Of a stretch of DNA of 64,000 bases, positions 45,691 through 54,043 are shown in pieces. The stretch lies in contig NZ_DGUZ01000019.1 in the NCBI RefSeq assembly GCF_002394865.1, positions 106,038 through 170,037 of the forward strand. The letters are read 5' to 3'. The notes below the pieces were generated by a model. That model made no database searches and was not told where the DNA came from. It worked only from the letters and a program-made list of their open reading frames with translations. Made by a program: the position numbers and the translations under genes. Each line of letters starts with the position of its first letter. The stretch's first letter is position 1. The stretch comes from Fibrobacter sp. UBA4297. GTDB taxonomy: Bacteria; Fibrobacterota; Fibrobacteria; Fibrobacterales; Fibrobacteraceae.

Positions 45691-46806
45691 ATGAGTTTCA
45701 ATAATGACGACAGCCGTCGCGGTTTTGGTAACGATCGCAAGCGCCACTTTGGGCGTACAGCACGCCCCACATTCGATGAGGCGAAGTTCAACCGCGAACA
45801 TCCGGACGAACCTGAACGCGCACCCGAACGTCGCGAATTTTCACAGGAACGCCGTGGTGGCATTGGTAGCCAGGCGCACCTCCGTCGCGACCGCGACGAT
45901 TTTGCCAATCGCCCGAGCCGCTTCGACAGCGACCGTCCGAGCTTTGGCGACCGCCCGAAGCGCTTTGAAGGCGAGCGCAATTTTGGCGAACGCCGCGAAT
46001 TCGACAAGACCCGCGCCAATCAGGAAAACTTCGTGCCGGCAGTCGGTGATGCCGATGCAGCCCCGCAGGTCGCCGTCGGTGGCATCAAGGAAGTCGAAGA
46101 ACTTTTGAACAAGAACCCGCTCCAGGTCCACCGCGTGCTCTTCATGCACAAGTCCGGCAACCCGAAGCTCTATGAACTCCAGAAGCTCGCCAAGCGCGCC
46201 CACGTGCACGTGCAGCAGGTCGATTCCAAGATTCTTGACAGCTACGCCCGCCCGAACCACGGCGTCGTTGCACTCATGAACGAGAAGGAACTCCTGAACT
46301 GGATGGACGTCCGCGAAGAATTCTTCAAAGCCCGTGACACGGGCGAAAAGAAGCTCATCGCCGTTGCCACAAACATCGAAGACCCGCGTAACCTCGGAGC
46401 TTGCATCCGTAGCTCGCTCGCCTTGGGCGTTGACATTTTGCTCCTCCCCGCAAAGGGCATGTGCGGCATTACCCCGAGCGTCGCCCGCACTTCTGCAGGC
46501 GCACTCGAAAAACTCCGCATCTGCCGTCCGGACAACCTTGAAGGCGCCATCGGCGAACTCAAGATGGCCGGCTACCAGATTCTCGGGCTCGACGCCGACA
46601 CAGAAACAAACCTCGCCGGATTCGACTTTGCAGACCACGTGGTGCTCGCCGTCGGTGGTGAAGACGTGGGCCTCCCCCCGTTCATCAAGAAGCAGTGCGA
46701 CGCCGTACTCCGTATCCCGATGAAGCCCGAAGCTCATTCGTACAACGCATCTGTAGCCCTTTCGCTCGGCCTTTACGAATACGCTCGCTTGCGCATCAAA
46801 GCATAA
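45691..46806 (+). CDS. SpoU/TrmH-family RNA 2'-O-methyltransferase with long disordered N-terminus
   Basis: The protein has 371 residues. Residues 1-120 are rich in Arg, Asp, Phe and Glu (RRGFGNDRKRHFG, NRPSRFDSDRPSFGDRP) and should be disordered and RNA-binding. A substrate-binding domain (about 125-195) follows, then the SPOUT knot: motif 1 NIEDPRNLGACIRSS, motif 2 VGGEDVGLPP, motif 3 IPMKPEAHSYNASVALSL. It is like RlmB (23S rRNA G2251) or related TrmH enzymes, which lack this basic N-terminal extension; the exact target is uncertain. The gene ends in a good terminator. Confidence 0.88.
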   Translation: MSFNNDDSRRGFGNDRKRHFGRTARPTFDEAKFNREHPDEPERAPERREFSQERRGGIGSQAHLRRDRDDFANRPSRFDSDRPSFGDRPKRFEGERNFGERREFDKTRANQENFVPAVGDADAAPQVAVGGIKEVEELLNKNPLQVHRVLFMHKSGNPKLYELQKLAKRAHVHVQQVDSKILDSYARPNHGVVALMNEKELLNWMDVREEFFKARDTGEKKLIAVATNIEDPRNLGACIRSSLALGVDILLLPAKGMCGITPSVARTSAGALEKLRICRPDNLEGAIGELKMAGYQILGLDADTETNLAGFDFADHVVLAVGGEDVGLPPFIKKQCDAVLRIPMKPEAHSYNASVALSLGLYEYARLRIKA

Positions 46807-46876
46807 TTTGCACAAAACGCGCGAAATTAGCCGTTGTAAAGTTGTAAACACAAACAACGTGTAAACAGAAATAAAC

Positions 46877-46907
46877 GCACCCTTTCAACGAGGGTGCATT
46901 TATTTTT
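46877..46907 (+). terminator. Rho-independent terminator after the SpoU-family gene
   Basis: The arms GCACCCT and AGGGTGC with loop TTCAACG are followed by ATTTATTTTT. Confidence 0.82.
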
Positions 46908-46938
46908 AGAAGAGATGGATAAGGAGTGTGGATACATT

Positions 46939-48777
46939 ATGCTAAAAAAAGCCCTATTATCGTGTTGCTTTGCGGCAGGGATGTCCCTTGCGCAAACGTA
47001 CGACTTACCGATTGTTTTCGTTGATACCAAAGGCAAATGCCTTGACAAAAATGTCACCGAAAAAATTCCTGCAACAATGCGCGTACTCGATGGAGAAAAA
47101 AACTCCGTTGCAGACAGTGCCAAAGGTACGCTTTATGACATTGGCATCAAGGTAAGAGGGCAATCATCCGCCTTGTTCCCGAAGCCAGGCTATGGCGTAG
47201 AAGTCCGTGACGAAAAAGGTGAAGGTCTTGACGTCAGCCTGTTCGGGCTCCCGCCTGCAGACGACTGGGTTTTCCATGGTCCTTATGTAGACAAGAGCAT
47301 GATGCGAAACGCTCTCGCCCACTGGCTCTTTAGACAAGCAGGCCACTACAGCCCACGCACTAAGCATTTTGACTTGTACATCAACGGCGTTTACCGCGGC
47401 GTGTACGTGCTTATTGAAAAAATCAAACGCGGCAAGTATCGCGTGAACGTAAGCAAGCTCAAAGAAACTGACGTTAGCGGCGAAGACGTGACCGGCGGCT
47501 ACATTTGGGCTTTTGACAAAACGGGCACCAACACCGGTGGCGCAGGCAGTGGCCCCATCGAAAAGGAAGGCTTTAACACTTCTGACGGTTTAAACGTCAT
47601 TTTGCACTACCCCAAAAAGGAAAACATCCAAAAGCAACAGGAAGATTACCTGAAAAAATACCTGAACGATCTTGAAGGCTTGTTCAAGAACGGCAAGAAC
47701 GGTCAAGGCTATGAAAACTACGTGGATATGACATCGGCTCTGGACTATGTCTTGCACGAAGAAGTGACGAACAACGCGGACTCCTACTGGTGCAGTTTCT
47801 TCTTGCACAAGCCAAAGGACAAAACCGACAAGAACGGAGTCAAGACGGAAGGCAAGGTAACACTTGGCCCGGCTTGGGACTTTAACCTCGCCATGAGTAA
47901 TGGCAGCCAGCCCGAAAATGGCGGAGGCAATAACGGCGGTGGCATGTGGGGCGGCGGCTTCGGTGGTGGTTTCGGTGGTGGCGGAAACGGCTTCGGAAGT
48001 TCCGGCACAAGCGGCTGGCAAATCGAAAACAGCCAAAAGTCAGGCAATGGCGGCATGTGGGGCATGGGTAGCTCCCTCAAGGCCCCAAACTGGCTCCTTG
48101 GCATGTGGAAGGACAGTCACTACCAAAGTGAATTGAAGAAACGCTGGGCAGAACTCCGCAGTGGCGTTTGGCACACCAAGACTTTGGATCTCTACCTCGA
48201 TTCCATGAAGACGTACCTCAAGAACGCAGCTGACAGAAACTTCAAGCGTTGGCCGAACTTGGGCAAATCAAGCGGTCAGAACGATGCGGACCCGCAGCCA
48301 ATGAAATACTGCAATAGCAGCAGTGGCGGTGGCTTTGGCATGCCTATGGGTGGCTACAACGCAACGACTTGGGACGGCGAAGTGGAACACCTCCGCAAGA
48401 AGATGAAAGAAAGAATGCAGTGGATGGACGAACAGCTTGGTTTCAAGGAACCGTCCACCCCCATTACGATGGCACCTGTTGACCCGTCAATCCATGATCC
48501 TGATTGGCAGAACGACGGCAAGGACAAAGATTCCATTCCGATGGGCATCCGCTATGACGATCTCAGCAGACTGTCTCCGACAAACTTCTTCGTGGTCATT
48601 GGCAACTACCTCGAAATCCACACGGATATGGGCGGCAAGTTTGCCCTAGTCGATTTGAACGGTGCTGTTTTGTACAAGACCCAAATTAAGACCGGAACGA
48701 CCAACATCGAAATTCCGGCCAAGGCTCGCAACAGGCACTGGATCGCAACGCTTAATGGCAAGATGCTTTCCAAATGA
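46939..48777 (+). CDS. Secreted CotH-family protein with type IX-like tail
   Basis: From ATG 46939 (MLKKALLSCCFAAG) the protein has 612 residues; earlier ATGs lie in the terminator. The signal peptide (about 1-20, SLAQ) is followed by a CotH kinase-like domain (IGIKVRGQSS, VFHGPYVDKSMMRNALAHWL, YINGVYRGVYVLIEKI, WDFNLAMSN). Bacterial CotH proteins can phosphorylate proteins or act in spore or cell-surface assembly. A glycine-rich insert (about 325-365, GGGMWGGGFGGGFGG) interrupts the domain. The last 60 residues (LEIHTDMGGKFALVDLNGAV, then YKTQIKTG and HWIATLNGKMLSK) resemble a Por-secretion tail, so surface display is likely. CotH proteins are frequent in cellulolytic gut bacteria. Confidence 0.88.
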   Translation: MLKKALLSCCFAAGMSLAQTYDLPIVFVDTKGKCLDKNVTEKIPATMRVLDGEKNSVADSAKGTLYDIGIKVRGQSSALFPKPGYGVEVRDEKGEGLDVSLFGLPPADDWVFHGPYVDKSMMRNALAHWLFRQAGHYSPRTKHFDLYINGVYRGVYVLIEKIKRGKYRVNVSKLKETDVSGEDVTGGYIWAFDKTGTNTGGAGSGPIEKEGFNTSDGLNVILHYPKKENIQKQQEDYLKKYLNDLEGLFKNGKNGQGYENYVDMTSALDYVLHEEVTNNADSYWCSFFLHKPKDKTDKNGVKTEGKVTLGPAWDFNLAMSNGSQPENGGGNNGGGMWGGGFGGGFGGGGNGFGSSGTSGWQIENSQKSGNGGMWGMGSSLKAPNWLLGMWKDSHYQSELKKRWAELRSGVWHTKTLDLYLDSMKTYLKNAADRNFKRWPNLGKSSGQNDADPQPMKYCNSSSGGGFGMPMGGYNATTWDGEVEHLRKKMKERMQWMDEQLGFKEPSTPITMAPVDPSIHDPDWQNDGKDKDSIPMGIRYDDLSRLSPTNFFVVIGNYLEIHTDMGGKFALVDLNGAVLYKTQIKTGTTNIEIPAKARNRHWIATLNGKMLSK

Positions 48778-48807
48778 CCTCTTAAAAAAAATTCCTCACT
48801 TAATAGA

Positions 48808-48845
48808 AATGCCGGCTCACGGGAGTCGGCATTTTCCTTTTTTTT
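48808..48845 (+). terminator. Rho-independent terminator after the CotH gene
   Basis: The arms AATGCCG and CGGCATT (with GCTC/GAGT extension) are followed by TTCCTTTTTTTT. Confidence 0.85.
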
Positions 48846-48874
48846 ATGTATCAGCAATCAGAAATGTGTATGGC

Positions 48875-48900
48875 GACCCCGGCACGATGGCCGGGGTGAC
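48875..48900. repeat. Palindromic intergenic repeat (GACCCCGGC/GCCGGGGTGAC)
   Basis: A 9-bp GC stem ACCCCGGC/GCCGGGGT with loop ACGATG is followed by GAC. It resembles the GGAGAT/TGACA palindromic class and lies downstream of cysK. It may also help stop cysK transcription, but no T run is present. Confidence 0.6.
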
Positions 48901-48919
48901 ATTGCGCCCAAGGTAATAA

Positions 48920-49840
48920 TTACGTGTTCCAAAGCCAGGTGCTGAGGTAGCGTTCACCAGTATCCGGAAGCACTGCGACAATGCGCTTGCCCTTGAATTC
49001 CGGGCGCTTCGCGACCGTAAGAGCACATTCGAGAGCGGCACCCGACGAAATCCCGACGAAGATTCCTTCTTCGGCAGCGGCAGCACGAGCGGCATTCCCC
49101 GCCTTTTCTGTGCTGGTCAAGTACACCTCATCAACAACCTTCGGATCGTAGTTCTTGGGGACAAAGTTTGCACCGATGCCCTGAATCTTGTGCGGACCAG
49201 CAACACCCTTAGAAATCATCGGAGAATCGTCCGGTTCAATTGCGATAACGTAAATATTCGGATTCTTTTCCTTAAGGAACTTCGCCGTGCCAGAAACTGT
49301 TCCGCCCGTGCCTGCAGTAGCAATGAACACATCGACCTTGCCTTCCGTATCGCGCCAGATTTCAGGACCTGTCGTGCGGTAATGAGCCTCTGGATTTGCA
49401 GGATTGTCGAACTGTTGCGGAATGAAGCTACCCGGATTGGCAGCAGCGATTTCATTTGCCTTCGCGATGCAGCCAGCCATGCCCTTAGCGCCCTCGGTCA
49501 GCACCACTTCGGCACCGAGCGACTTGAGGAGCATGCGGCGTTCCATGCTCATGGAATCTGGCATGGTAAGCACCACCTTGTAGCCCTTCACTGCACCTAC
49601 GTAAGCAAGGCCCACGCCTGTGTTGCCGCTGGTCGGTTCGATGATGAGCGCACCCGGCTTGAGCTTGCCTTCTTGTTCGGCACGTTCAATCATGTTGAGC
49701 GCCACGCGGTCCTTTGCGCTACCAAGCGGGTTGAACATTTCGAGTTTCACATAGACTTCGGCATCGCCCTTGTTGAGCTTGTTGATGCGCACCAGCGGCG
49801 TATTGCCAATCGTTTCGAGAATGTTGTTGTAAATAGCCAT
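48920..49840 (-). CDS. cysK: Cysteine synthase (O-acetylserine sulfhydrylase)
   Basis: This PLP enzyme makes L-cysteine from O-acetylserine and sulphide. The PLP lysine is about Lys43 (GSAKDRVA), the substrate loop is EPTSGNTGVGLA and the phosphate-binding loop is TAGTGGTVSG. The length of 306 residues is typical of CysK/CysM. No cysE lies nearby. The ATG is preceded by seven T residues and a hairpin whose 3' arm holds GGAG, so expression may depend on read-through or structure (see the terminator entry). Confidence 0.95.
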   Translation of the reverse strand: MAIYNNILETIGNTPLVRINKLNKGDAEVYVKLEMFNPLGSAKDRVALNMIERAEQEGKLKPGALIIEPTSGNTGVGLAYVGAVKGYKVVLTMPDSMSMERRMLLKSLGAEVVLTEGAKGMAGCIAKANEIAAANPGSFIPQQFDNPANPEAHYRTTGPEIWRDTEGKVDVFIATAGTGGTVSGTAKFLKEKNPNIYVIAIEPDDSPMISKGVAGPHKIQGIGANFVPKNYDPKVVDEVYLTSTEKAGNAARAAAAEEGIFVGISSGAALECALTVAKRPEFKGKRIVAVLPDTGERYLSTWLWNT

Positions 49841-49870
49841 AAAAAAAGTTCTCCGAACTGTACGGAGAAC
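49841..49870 (-). terminator. Hairpin-T7 directly before cysK (terminator or attenuator)
   Basis: On the minus strand GTTCTCCG - TACAGTT - CGGAGAAC is followed by TTTTTTT and then the cysK ATG. It should end the upstream lipoprotein transcript, yet its 3' arm carries the only Shine-Dalgarno-like sequence (GGAGA) for cysK. This fits transcriptional or translational attenuation of cysK; that is inference. Confidence 0.75.
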
Positions 49871-49895
49871 AATCTAGAATTATTTTTAGTGCGTT

Positions 49896-51074
49896 CTAGT
49901 TTCGCGGAGTGAATTCCGGAAGAATATTGAAATTGTTCCTACTCATGGTTTCCTGTTCGCTAACGATGGTTTCGAACGGGATTCCCGTGAAATTCTTTAC
50001 GGCACATCCAAATGCCTTCTCGATATATTCGTAATAAGAACCGTTTGTCGCTTCGCATTCCGCCTGGAAAACTTCCTTGGCCGAACCGGTACCGTCATTG
50101 ACTAGGTATACAATGCCGATGTCGGGTACTAGGAGGGTAGTCGTATTGGTTGAACGCCAGTCTCCGTATTTTGCGATATGACGCGTTACGCCGAATTCTT
50201 CCTGATAGATGCTTCCGGTACAGGTGTTGTCATCTTCGTTAAGGATGAATTTTTTACCTTCCGTTGTGAACTTGTATTCTGCGTCCATGTTAAAAATTAA
50301 GGGCATGCCGTCAATCTCGTCGTGTTCAATTTTTTGCGGGAATGCCGCGGCGAGGCTGTCCAGAGTCACGCGTTCTTCATCGGAAACCTCTAGGTTGGTC
50401 GTGTTGGGTTCAAGGATGAATACCCTGCCAGAATTCACCTTGATGCTGCTGTCGGGGTCTGATTTGGGAATGTCGTATTCTGTAGAGTCTACGCCATCGG
50501 CGATGGTGCTGCAGACGGCGTCGGATTGTTCCGTGAAACCGCCAACAATGGCATCGAAGTCGTTTGTTGGATTGGAGGCATAGCAGAAAACCTTCAGGTT
50601 GCCGTTCCTGCTGCAATTTGCATCGGCTACAACGTCAACCGATCCTGAAATGCATGATTCTTTGAATACGTTGAGAAGGCTGTCGCAAGAGCTCCCGAAG
50701 TTGCCGAGAGAAAGTGTCCTTTCCATGGTGTTGTCTTCGGTAATATGGATTCTTGCTAGATAGGACTTCTTACTTGCGTACTTGCCGGCAGAACACGTTG
50801 CTTCGGCCCCGTATTCTTGACCATAAATGGCGACTTCACCTTTGGCAATCTTCTTTACCGATGTTGCTGCGGTCGCAAAGAAAATATCTTGTTTCGGTTC
50901 GGAAGAATTGATAGAGGAACTACTGGTGACTTCTTCCGAAGAACTGCTGTTTTCGGCAGTCGCGTTCGGCATGGTCGTGGAACCCGCCGAAGAGGGGTTA
51001 TCCGAAGAGCAGGCTGCCAGAGCGCAAAGGGCAAACGCGCCTGCGATATAGAGATTCTTCTTGAGGTTAAGCAT
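49896..51074 (-). CDS. Serine-rich lipoprotein partnered with the TIGR02147 regulator
   Basis: The protein has 392 residues. The signal peptide and lipobox (LCALAACSSD) are followed by a Ser/Glu/Asn-rich linker (about 26-60, several SSSS runs) as in other Fibrobacter surface lipoproteins. The rest is a beta-rich domain with scattered cysteines (SSCDSL, KESCISG, NTCTGSI, FGCAV). No enzyme motif is seen. The start overlaps the end of the TIGR02147 gene by 8 bp. Lipoproteins next to TIGR02147 genes are a common Fibrobacter arrangement, so the regulator may control it. Confidence 0.75.
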   Translation of the reverse strand: MLNLKKNLYIAGAFALCALAACSSDNPSSAGSTTMPNATAENSSSSEEVTSSSSINSSEPKQDIFFATAATSVKKIAKGEVAIYGQEYGAEATCSAGKYASKKSYLARIHITEDNTMERTLSLGNFGSSCDSLLNVFKESCISGSVDVVADANCSRNGNLKVFCYASNPTNDFDAIVGGFTEQSDAVCSTIADGVDSTEYDIPKSDPDSSIKVNSGRVFILEPNTTNLEVSDEERVTLDSLAAAFPQKIEHDEIDGMPLIFNMDAEYKFTTEGKKFILNEDDNTCTGSIYQEEFGVTRHIAKYGDWRSTNTTTLLVPDIGIVYLVNDGTGSAKEVFQAECEATNGSYYEYIEKAFGCAVKNFTGIPFETIVSEQETMSRNNFNILPEFTPRN

Positions 51075-51900
51075 GGTTCTCTCCTTCTATCTTGTTTGTA
51101 AACGGGAAAAGTTGAAAGTTCAGGCCATAGACCTGGTCCAGTTTGCCGCCCTCGTTTGCGATGGCGGCGATTTTCTTGGCGCAGGCATCTATTTCGGCGA
51201 CGATGCGTGCATAGTTGGATTCGTTCACGCCGATGGTCATTCCGGTAAAGTACCGCTCGCTTGCGCTGTAACGGTCTACCGCACGCACGGCCATGTTGCC
51301 CATTTCCTTGTGCATGGCACGGATGGCAATCGGCTGCGCTTCTGCCGAGCCGATGACGGCCTTCTCAGTTTGTGAATAGGCCTTCTCGCCGTCCTTCTTC
51401 AGGAACCCGGCCTTCACCAGGAAGGAGAGGATGTCGCGGACCTCTTCGGCAGATACATATTCCTTGCACTCGTCGGCGAGTTTGCGGGGTTGTGCTCCGG
51501 GCATCATCGGGGCGAGTTCACGGATTACCGGGTACTTCCAGGATTCGTAATACTGGAACGCCTCGCTATCGGCAACGCGCACCTTGTGCTCGACTGCAAT
51601 CTTTTCCAGTTTGAGCAGCGTTGCCTTCTTGTCGGCATCCTTGGTTGCCTTGGCAAGTGTCACGAGCAGCGAGAAGTATTCCTCCTCGTGACCCGCAAGC
51701 CCCATCGCATGTGCAACCTGTTCCATTTTGACAAGACTCAAGCTGCTCTTGCCTTCGCAAACAAGCTTTAGGTAAACCGGCGACTTGAACCCCGCCAGCT
51801 TGGAAAACTCTCGCCACGAAAACGCGCTCGTCCTTTTACGCTCTTCGTAAAAGTCCTGCATATACAGGCGGTAATCCTTATATTCTGTTATCGGTTTCAT
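51067..51900 (-). CDS. TIGR02147-family protein, putative transcriptional regulator
   Basis: The 277 residues match the TIGR02147 family, found nearly only in Fibrobacterota. The N-terminal word YKDYRLYMQDFYEERK, then FSWREFSKLAGFKSPVYL and LKLVCEGKSSLS, form a helix-turn-helix-like region (about 20-65). The rest is helical, with an acidic-basic pattern and no enzyme motif. A regulatory role is inferred from the fold and from pairing with lipoprotein genes. A heptamer repeat starts immediately upstream of the ATG, and GATACA-type inverted repeats lie about 110-200 bp upstream. Confidence 0.85.
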   Translation of the reverse strand: MKPITEYKDYRLYMQDFYEERKRTSAFSWREFSKLAGFKSPVYLKLVCEGKSSLSLVKMEQVAHAMGLAGHEEEYFSLLVTLAKATKDADKKATLLKLEKIAVEHKVRVADSEAFQYYESWKYPVIRELAPMMPGAQPRKLADECKEYVSAEEVRDILSFLVKAGFLKKDGEKAYSQTEKAVIGSAEAQPIAIRAMHKEMGNMAVRAVDRYSASERYFTGMTIGVNESNYARIVAEIDACAKKIAAIANEGGKLDQVYGLNFQLFPFTNKIEGENHA

Positions 51901-51946
51901 AAGTAGTCATTAGTTATTGGTCACTAGTTATTGGTCAATAGTTTTG
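51901..51946. repeat. Single-arm heptamer repeat upstream of the TIGR02147 gene
   Basis: In 7-bp steps it reads TTATTGG, TCACTAG, TTATTGG, TCAATAG. A small hairpin AGAAC-ATCC-GTTCT (51951-51964) follows. It directly abuts the start codon of the gene on the minus strand, where the ribosome-binding site would be. Confidence 0.75.
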
Positions 51947-52010
51947 GGTTAGAACATCCGTTCTTACATGTATAAATTTAGATTTCTCTCCAAGCGCACG
52001 CAATATTAAA

Positions 52011-52098
52011 ATGATACAAAATTAAAGAAAAATTCAAATTTTTAAGGATTTTTATAAATATTTTTCAATTTTAAAATCTAAAAGATACACAATGTATC
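52011..52098. promoter_or_regulatory. Candidate operator: GATACA/TGTATC half-sites
   Basis: A dyad GATACA-CAA-TGTATC at 52084-52098 and a single ATGATACA at 52011-52018 lie in a very AT-rich stretch between the divergent TIGR02147 and rubrerythrin genes. They could bind a regulator of either gene; TIGR02147 itself is one candidate. Confidence 0.4.
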
Positions 52099-52117
52099 AT
52101 TAATAAAAAAAGTCACT

Positions 52118-52155
52118 GGATCCTTCGACTCCGTTACACTCCGCTCAGGATGACA
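52118..52155. repeat. Intergenic repeat of the 'GGATCCTTCGACTCCG...GGATGACA' type
   Basis: GGATCCTTCGACTCCGTTAC is followed by ACTCCGCTCAGGATGACA. Sequences of this type recur between genes in many bacterial assemblies. It forms an imperfect hairpin (GGATCCTT / AGGATGAC side). Confidence 0.65.
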
Positions 52156-52222
52156 AAACGGAGCAATATCATCAATAATACAATTACTCCAACTTATTAC
52201 AAAAATGCGTCATAAAAATTTC

Positions 52223-52247
52223 CACACCGCAACAAAATGAGGTATAT
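52223..52247 (+). promoter_or_regulatory. Candidate promoter of the rubrerythrin gene
   Basis: TTTCCA and TATATT with about 18 bp between them lie just upstream of the gene; the TATATT matches the other -10 boxes in this window. The ribosome-binding site AAGGGAG stands seven bases before the ATG. Confidence 0.45.
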
Positions 52248-52279
52248 TAAAATAAACCTATCAAATAAGGGAGTTTATT

Positions 52280-52819
52280 ATGGCAAATAAATACGCTGGT
52301 ACCCAGACCGAAAAGAATTTGGAAGCCGCATTCGCAGGCGAATCCCAGGCTCGCAACAAGTACACTTACTTTGCAAGCCGCGCCAAAAAAGACGGTTTTG
52401 AACAGATCGCTGCATTGTTCCAGAAAACCGCTGACAACGAAAAGGAACACGCCAAGCTTTGGTTCAAGGAACTCGAAGGCATCGGCGACACCGCCCAGAA
52501 CCTGAAGGCCGCCGCCGAAGGCGAAAACTACGAATGGACCGACATGTACGAAGGCTTCGCGAAGACCGCTGAAGAAGAAGGCTTCACCGCTCTCGCCAAG
52601 AAGTTCCGCATGGTCGCCGCCATCGAAAAGATGCACGAAGAACGCTACCGCGCCCTCCTCAAGAATGTGGAAACGGCCAAGGTCTTCGAAAAGAGCGAAG
52701 TCAAGGTTTGGGAATGCCGCAACTGCGGACACATCGTGGTCGGTACGAAGGCCCCGGAAGTCTGCCCCGTCTGCGCTCACCCGCAAGCCTACTTCGAAGT
52801 CCACGAAGAGAACTACTAA
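52280..52819 (+). CDS. Rubrerythrin
   Basis: The protein has 179 residues. The ferritin-like four-helix domain (about 1-140) carries the di-iron ligands in [23 protein letters not shown] and [11 protein letters not shown]. The C-terminal rubredoxin-like domain has two CxxC knuckles (WECRNCGH and VCPVCAHP). Rubrerythrin reduces hydrogen peroxide in anaerobes, in the cytoplasm. It has a strong AAGGGAG site, its own promoter and a terminator, so it is a single-gene unit for oxidative defence. Confidence 0.95.
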   Translation: MANKYAGTQTEKNLEAAFAGESQARNKYTYFASRAKKDGFEQIAALFQKTADNEKEHAKLWFKELEGIGDTAQNLKAAAEGENYEWTDMYEGFAKTAEEEGFTALAKKFRMVAAIEKMHEERYRALLKNVETAKVFEKSEVKVWECRNCGHIVVGTKAPEVCPVCAHPQAYFEVHEENY

Positions 52820-52843
52820 AAGTCGAGAGTCGCGACAAGAAGC

Positions 52844-52865
52844 GCGTCTTGTTGCAACAAGACGC
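52844..52865. repeat. Perfect 22-bp palindrome after rubrerythrin
   Basis: GCGTCTTGTTG is followed directly by CAACAAGACGC. It lies between the stop codon and the terminator, so it could be a secondary hairpin of the transcript or a protein-binding site. Confidence 0.7.
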
Positions 52866-52896
52866 CACGCAGTTCGTTCTCATTACATTCGTAAAG

Positions 52897-52921
52897 ACAC
52901 CGGAGAAATCCGGTGTTTTTT
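52897..52921 (+). terminator. Rho-independent terminator after rubrerythrin
   Basis: The arms ACACCGG and CCGGTGT with loop AGAAAT are followed by TTTTTT. Confidence 0.9.
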
Positions 52922-53939
52922 ATTGCACAACTTTTACGAGTCTGCCGTTCTTGACCGGCTGCGTTTTTCGCGAACCATTAACTCGATACAGCTTAACAGA
53001 CTTTGAGACGGCGCGACGATTTTCTCGCCATAAACGTTTATTCAAGCCAACACTGCCCACGTTGTCAAGCGACACAGCGATAGAATCGGTCGAAACCGTA
53101 AAATTGTCAAATCGGATAAAGTTATCGTGCGTTGGAGCCCATTCTGTACTGCTCCCGCCATGGAACGTGGATAGGTAGAACTTATCGACATGCAAAGTAT
53201 CATAATCGCGGAGTCTGAGCGTATCGACATCCAGCACAAGCTCGCCATCAAGCCACGCCTGCACGCGACCGTTCTTGTCGCCTTTTCCGGGGGCCGACAC
53301 GGAGTTCATTGAGACTTTATTTACAATGCGGTGCCACTTGCCCACGGTAAATTGCGCTTGCGGATTTTTACCGCCGAGATCCCACTTGAAATCGTCGCCG
53401 TATTCAGAACGTTGCCCCATGAAATAAATCAGCTGGACAGCGTTCCCACCCTTGCGCCACATGATGCGGGCACTCCAGCCGTCGCCAGTTTCGGGCATGG
53501 CGTTACCAGTGTAACACTTACCGCCACATAGCCCCGGAAGCTTGCCGCCCAACTGGAATTCAAAACCTTCCTCGAAGAAAATATCGTACGCACTCCACAT
53601 CGTATCGGCAGTTTTTACAAGCGGCTGTATGATTTGCGCCGCACATGCGGGAGTATCATTGTCATTCGGACCAACGCAACCCTTGGGGTACTTAAGCTGC
53701 AGCACATTGCCGTGCGCCACGCCATCATAGACAATCTTGGAATTTTCGCCACTGTTCTTTTCCATCGCATACCACCAGCTTTTATCCGTGGTGTTGCGCT
53801 TGAAATCTTCCTTAGCAAAGGCATTGTTGTAAACGCCGACATCGCGATTTTCGAAGTTGACAAACGAGACCGTGTCGGAAACGGTTTGAGCAAAAGCGGC
53901 AGAACAGCAAATCAAGATATGTAAAAATCCGAAACGCAT
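52920..53939 (-). CDS. Secreted polysaccharide-lyase-like protein (PL14-type fold)
   Basis: From ATG 53939 (MRFGFLHILICC) the protein has 339 residues with a signal peptide (about 1-18, AAFAQ). The body matches the beta-jelly-roll seen in PL14/alginate-lyase-like proteins: GGKLPGLCGGKC, GWSARIMWRKGGNAV, GKWHRIVNKVSMNS, NGRVQAWLDGELVLD and YLSTFHGGSSTEWAP. The C-terminus (VKLYRVNGSR, KNGRLVKVV) is a short Bacteroidota-like sorting or anchoring tail. The substrate is not known. The gene is divergent from the DUF4434-like gene, whose tail is similar, suggesting that both are exported for carbohydrate work. Confidence 0.7.
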   Translation of the reverse strand: MRFGFLHILICCSAAFAQTVSDTVSFVNFENRDVGVYNNAFAKEDFKRNTTDKSWWYAMEKNSGENSKIVYDGVAHGNVLQLKYPKGCVGPNDNDTPACAAQIIQPLVKTADTMWSAYDIFFEEGFEFQLGGKLPGLCGGKCYTGNAMPETGDGWSARIMWRKGGNAVQLIYFMGQRSEYGDDFKWDLGGKNPQAQFTVGKWHRIVNKVSMNSVSAPGKGDKNGRVQAWLDGELVLDVDTLRLRDYDTLHVDKFYLSTFHGGSSTEWAPTHDNFIRFDNFTVSTDSIAVSLDNVGSVGLNKRLWRENRRAVSKSVKLYRVNGSRKTQPVKNGRLVKVVQ

Positions 53940-54043
53940 ATAGGTAAACTTTCGATTATAGACATGACGGCAGATTAGGTCCATCATGGCATAATGAGAA
54001 CAACTCCTTTCAATATACATAAAAAACAGATTATATTTCAGTT

